Part shown: positions 60,028 to 64,000 of the stretch, piece by piece
Layout: every line of letters starts with the position of its first letter
How positions within the stretch are numbered: position 1 is the first letter of the stretch
From: Papaver somniferum
Taxonomy: Eukaryota > Streptophyta > Magnoliopsida > Ranunculales > Papaveraceae
Assembly: GCF_003573695.1 (NCBI RefSeq)
Contig: NC_039361.1
Location: 39,787,393-39,851,392 of the forward strand
Direction of reading: 5' to 3'
DNA length: 64,000 nt
The notes under the pieces: generated by a model
The model's database searches: none
What the model saw: only the letters and a program-made list of their open reading frames with translations
What the model was told of the DNA's origin: nothing
Program-made: the position numbers and the translations under genes

Positions 60028-62485
60028 TGTTAGAGCATTGCTCGGTCGAACTCGCATGCGTTGCTATCTCAAGCATGTTTGTCAAGTTTAGTTGTCAAAA
60101 CTATATGTCTTGATTTCTAGACTACGTATATCCAAGTCTCGGTTTAGGACAATTTAGTGTAGTTGAGCTCCAGACTCCATGGCGATCATCTTACGAAGAC
60201 GAAGAACTACTCAAGGAACCAGTGGAACTTCATCCGACTAAAAGGTATGTGGAGATTTGAACTTATCTATCACTCAAAAGTCTATCTACTCTATCTCCTA
60301 CTCTTGAGACAAAGTCGTATAAGTATGATAGTTTTCATACACACATTTGATATTTCGAGCCGAGTTTACTCGCCTATATTTTTCTCGAAATATGTGTTGG
60401 TAAGCTTTCTCTTTAACCACTTTTCATCTTAACACGTGACGAAAGTCATGATGACGTTTCAATCTTGAAAATAGCTTTGATGACGATAATCGTGAATAAC
60501 GATTGTTATAGCATTATAAAAGAATGTTTCAATGATTAAAATGTAGAGTTGAGATTACGTAACCAACTATGGATATAAGCATATATAGTGTATTCGCACA
60601 TTAATGTATAAATCCATGTGCCGGAAACCAAGTGTGTGCATATGTGTGCATACGGTATTGGTGAAGGAGACAGGTTGGGTACGCGTACCAGCGGAAGTTT
60701 TCGAACCGAAAATTTCTGCTGAGTTTGTAAGTTTGAAAACTTGTTAAACCAGTCACCTTGGGTACACATACCCGTACGCGTACCCACGGAAGTTTTCGAC
60801 CAAAATTCTCTGTTGATATTGTAAACTCAATTCATGTAGCTATGGTACAGTACCCGTACGCGTACCCAAGCTGGTTATATTTCTAAAATCGGACGTTCAT
60901 GAACTTAAACAATAAATCAATAAGGAATGCAATCTTTGCAAACCATGGTTATATTGTTCATGAATTAATTCAAGTGAATCAAACCGATTTTATTTCAATT
61001 GTGTCTATTCATAAAGACCTAAGCAATTGAACAACTCTTCAACTAGTTTTTATGAGTCATTTGAACTAGTTATGTGAAGAAGATGAATATGGTTAATATG
61101 GAAGTACTCATATGGCTAACCATTGGTTAACTATTTGTGAACCAACTAAGTGTACACGTTTAGGTACGGTTACTCAAACCTAAATGAAATACATTTCGTT
61201 TGTGTGTGACAAGCTAAGTTTCGATATATCGGTTGAAAGATATTAGCTTGGTTAAATCAGGTTTTGTCATCTAATGGTGAATATTGAATTCTTTGTTACC
61301 AAGGTAACTTGGATTTCAAACTTGATTTGAAAACTATATAAATGAGACATCTAGTAACTGGAAAAACTAATCCCCACACCTCCTGTGTGATACTAGTTGG
61401 TTTTGCTAGAGTCGATTCTCCTTAAACCTTAGGTTTCTTCTCGAGACCCTGTAGGTTAATGACTAAAAGACTTCATTGGGATTGTGAAGCCAGACGAAAC
61501 TACTTTTCTTGTAGTTGAGCGATCTGATCTTGCCATTTTCTATCGTACGAGTTCAATTGAATAATTGACTTGAGATTATATCTCCGATAAGGCAAGATAA
61601 AAAGAAATCACAAACATCTTCGTCTCATCGTTTGTGATTCCGCAATATCTAGTTTCGCTACCATACGATTTAGATTATTGTGAGGTGATTGATAATTCTA
61701 GGTTGTTCTTCGGGAATATAAGTCTGGGTTATTAATTGGTTTCTGTTCACCTTGATTTTATGAAAAGACGGAACAAAACTCTTAGGTTTATCTGTGGGAT
61801 ACAGATTTATCTATCATCGTAGACTTTTCTATGTGATACAGATTTGTTTATTAAACTTCGACTTTGGGTCGTAGCAACTCTTGGTTGTGGGTGAGATCAT
61901 GTAAGGGAATTAAGTGCATAGTATCCTGCTGGGATCAGAGACGTAAGGAGCGCAATCGTACCTTGAATCAGTGTGATATTGATTAGGGTTCAACTACAGT
62001 CCAGACCGAAGTTAGTTGTTAGTAGGCTAGTGTCTGTAGCGGCTTAATACATTGTGGTGTTCAATCTGGACTAGGTCCCGGGGTTTTTCTACATTTGCAG
62101 TTTCCTCGTTAACAAAATTTCTGGTGTCTGTGTTATTTATATTCCGCATTATATTTTGTTATATAATTGAAATATCACAGGTTGTGCGTTAGGATCAATC
62201 TATTAGAATATCTAACCTTTAGTTGTTGATTTAAATTAATTGACACTTGGATGTTGGTCTTTGGTACCATCTAAGTTTATCTCTCTAGTATTTGATAAAG
62301 ACTCGCAGATTTCCATTTGCTTGAGTAAAGAACAAATCGAGAGATTGTGATATTAACTTTTTGATATAGTTTTATCTAGATTGAGTCTGACTGTCTAGTT
62401 GATTCTCTAGAAAGTATATTGGAGTTAATCCATACAGATTTCTAATCAAAATATTGGGTGAGGTTGTTTGACCCCCGCTTTATCA
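60028..62485 (+). repeat. Copia 5' LTR, subfamily 2
   Basis: TGTTAGAGCATTGCTCGGTC ... CCCCGCTTTATCA, 2,458 bases, followed by a primer site. TATATAAAT at 61335-61343 is the likely promoter, giving a U5/leader of about 1.1 kb. It contains the 31-bp hairpin at 61041-61071 and CG-rich TACCCGTACGCGTACCC words near 60770 and 60850. Confidence 0.93.
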
Positions 62486-62487
62486 AT

Positions 62488-62499
62488 TGGTATCAGAGC
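62488..62499 (+). promoter_or_regulatory. Copia primer binding site, initiator Met-tRNA type
   Basis: TGGTATCAGAGC, exact consensus, two bases after the LTR. Confidence 0.92.
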
Positions 62500-62551
62500 A
62501 GGCAAACACGTTTAAGACCTCAAAAATATGTGTTTGTAGCGATCTCACTCT

Positions 62552-64000
62552 ATGGACAGAGGTGCTATCTCTATTAACGTACCACCAGTCTTCGATGGCT
62601 CAAACTACTTATGGTGGAAAATTGTTATGCGAGCTTTTCTTCAAGCACGTGATTTTCAATCATGGGTATATGTAGTTAATGGCTATGATGCTCCCGTTGT
62701 GGCAATAGGTAACGCTACTGTTCCAAAGAATATTGGCGAATACGATGATGCGGAGATACTTGTTGCGAAGCAAAATTCCGACGGTTTGAATGCCATCATA
62801 CATGCCATTACCCCAAATCTTCAGCACCATGTGTCAAATTGCACTAGGTCTAAATATGCGTGGGATATCTTGGAAACCGTATTCGAAGGAAATACCAGTG
62901 AAAAGGAAGCCATGCTTCAAAACCTAATTTTCGATTGGGAAAACCTTCGTATGGCAGATGAAGATCCATTCGATGAGTTTAATCAGAAATTGTCTGAAAT
63001 TGTTACTGCATCTTTTGCATTGGGTAAGACTATTCCTGAAAAGGACATTGTGATGAAAATTCTCAGATCGCTGCCATCTAGATACAATTCTAAGAAGCAT
63101 GCCATCGTTGAGGGAAATAACCTCGATACACTTTCCAGAAATACTTTGATAGGAAAGCTAAAAATTCTTGATCTTGACACAGGCAGAACGTTCGCGCTCA
63201 ATGTTGTAACCAAAACAGGTGTATCATATCACTTGTCTTGGGCTGATGAATGTTGTCCTAATCATGTTGATTTTAATAAATCATTGATAATCAGAAAGGT
63301 CAAGGATTTGATAAAAAGGAAAAATGGATGTGTTATATATCCATCTTCAGTTAACGCTTCAAATGATTCAACAGAAGACAAATCTACTCTAGTTGTCAAC
63401 ATTTCAGATGAATCTAATAGGTGTAAGGGACTTACGGACCTTACTTCAGATTCTCTATCCTCCTCAACTTCTCATTCAGAACTTGAGTATGACACAGAGC
63501 TTCTTGATCTTTTGAATAAAGAGATACTTCAAGAGAACCTTCACCTAAAGGCCTCCTTGGAGAAAGTTGAATCATCATTACAGGCGAAAAAAATTGAGAT
63601 AGAGCGTCTTAATAATGATTTCGTCAGAACCATGTCTCTAAAGGAAGAAGAGATTGATACTCTCAAGTATGACCTACAAAGGTTATCTGGAAGCTCAGAC
63701 AAAATTGCAGCAATGTTATTTGGTCAGAGATCCTTTGGAAACACTAATGGTTTGGGGTTTAAAAGAAAAACTGTAAACTCAAACAACACTATTGCTCCAA
63801 CTAATCAGGAAACAACGATTGTTGGTTGTTATGAAAAACAGGGAAAGGCTCATCAAGAAAAATCATCTCTGAAGTGTTCGTTTTGTGGAAATACAAAGCA
63901 TGATCAAAGTACATGTTGGAGATTCAGAAGGAGCAACAAAAGAATCACCAAACTACAAGAGAATTTACATAAGATGAACTTGACACTGGATAAACAAGGT
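62552..64000 (+). CDS. gag: Copia gag, open to the window edge (partial)
   Basis: ATG at 62552 begins MDRGAISINVPPVFDGSNYL; 483 codons without a stop reach base 64000. The N-terminal 200 residues are a UBN2-type gag (WW...MRAFLQARDF, then AWDILETVFEG, ...FDEFNQKLSE..., KTIPEKDIVMKIL, SKKHAIVEGNN). Around residues 315-380 a Leu/Glu/Lys-rich stretch looks like a coiled coil. A zinc knuckle C-x2-C-x4-H-x4-C follows (C442, C445, H450, C455). The protein would assemble particles and package the RNA in the cytoplasm. No damage is seen in this part, unlike the relatives at 17049 and 47589. The pol part should follow outside the window, fused in frame or not. The family is consistent with Copia/SIRE; the length of more than 483 residues suits that. 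Confidence 0.9.
   Translation, partial: MDRGAISINVPPVFDGSNYLWWKIVMRAFLQARDFQSWVYVVNGYDAPVVAIGNATVPKNIGEYDDAEILVAKQNSDGLNAIIHAITPNLQHHVSNCTRSKYAWDILETVFEGNTSEKEAMLQNLIFDWENLRMADEDPFDEFNQKLSEIVTASFALGKTIPEKDIVMKILRSLPSRYNSKKHAIVEGNNLDTLSRNTLIGKLKILDLDTGRTFALNVVTKTGVSYHLSWADECCPNHVDFNKSLIIRKVKDLIKRKNGCVIYPSSVNASNDSTEDKSTLVVNISDESNRCKGLTDLTSDSLSSSTSHSELEYDTELLDLLNKEILQENLHLKASLEKVESSLQAKKIEIERLNNDFVRTMSLKEEEIDTLKYDLQRLSGSSDKIAAMLFGQRSFGNTNGLGFKRKTVNSNNTIAPTNQETTIVGCYEKQGKAHQEKSSLKCSFCGNTKHDQSTCWRFRRSNKRITKLQENLHKMNLTLDKQG

Larger units (their letters stand above)
60028..64000 (+). mobile_element. Copia element (SIRE/Maximus-like), continues past the window
   Basis: 5' LTR, primer site and an uninterrupted gag to the last base. 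The left flank is GAAATG of Gypsy LTR G4; the right end and target duplication lie outside. Confidence 0.85.

Overview
This is nuclear DNA of a flowering plant, most likely a eudicot: it has one intact intron-containing WRKY gene, AT-rich intergenic DNA with GT-AG introns, and large plant-type Ty3/Gypsy and Ty1/Copia LTR retrotransposons. I cannot name the species from the sequence. No rRNA, tRNA or CRISPR array was seen.

Layout. 1-4.3 kb: the WRKY gene (four exons, plus strand), a close relative of Arabidopsis WRKY12, with a TATA box upstream. 4.3-14.6 kb: low-copy DNA with broken LINE pieces (6.0-6.4 kb; 13.5-13.6 and 14.3-14.6 kb, minus) and three small terminal-inverted-repeat DNA elements (7.58-9.03, 9.52-10.00, 10.76-11.87 kb). 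Each of the three is packed with short internal palindromes. 14.66-21.27 kb: decayed Copia material, with an LTR and broken gag followed by an LTR of a sister subfamily.

21.97-60.03 kb: a nested stack. An old Gypsy element lies on the minus strand. Its LTR remnants are G1 (21.97-24.51 kb) and G4 (57.01-60.03 kb), and its pol is dead (52.3-56.4 kb). A second copy of the same family (24,536-40,530, LTRs G2 and G3 of about 3.3 kb, target duplication GCAGT) sits inside it, almost at the junction of internal DNA and 3' LTR. A Copia/SIRE-like non-autonomous element (42,690-50,738, minus) interrupts the remaining internal region. At 60,028 another Copia element (plus strand) begins within G4. Its gag frame is open to the last base of the window.

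The most unusual feature is that the Gypsy family carries a second gene set on the opposite strand. In the outer copy a TATA box, a telo-box-like 5' leader and two introns lead to an acidic ORF (41,730-42,305). A damaged homologue occupies the same place in the inner copy (28.8-29.3 kb). A second antisense coding block (51.2-51.86 kb) lies next to pol. The inner copy retains the gag core but shows no pol; the outer copy retains pol but has lost the gag core, so neither is autonomous as it stands. A large inverted repeat with about 1.5-kb arms lies inside the inner copy (30.67-34.61 kb).
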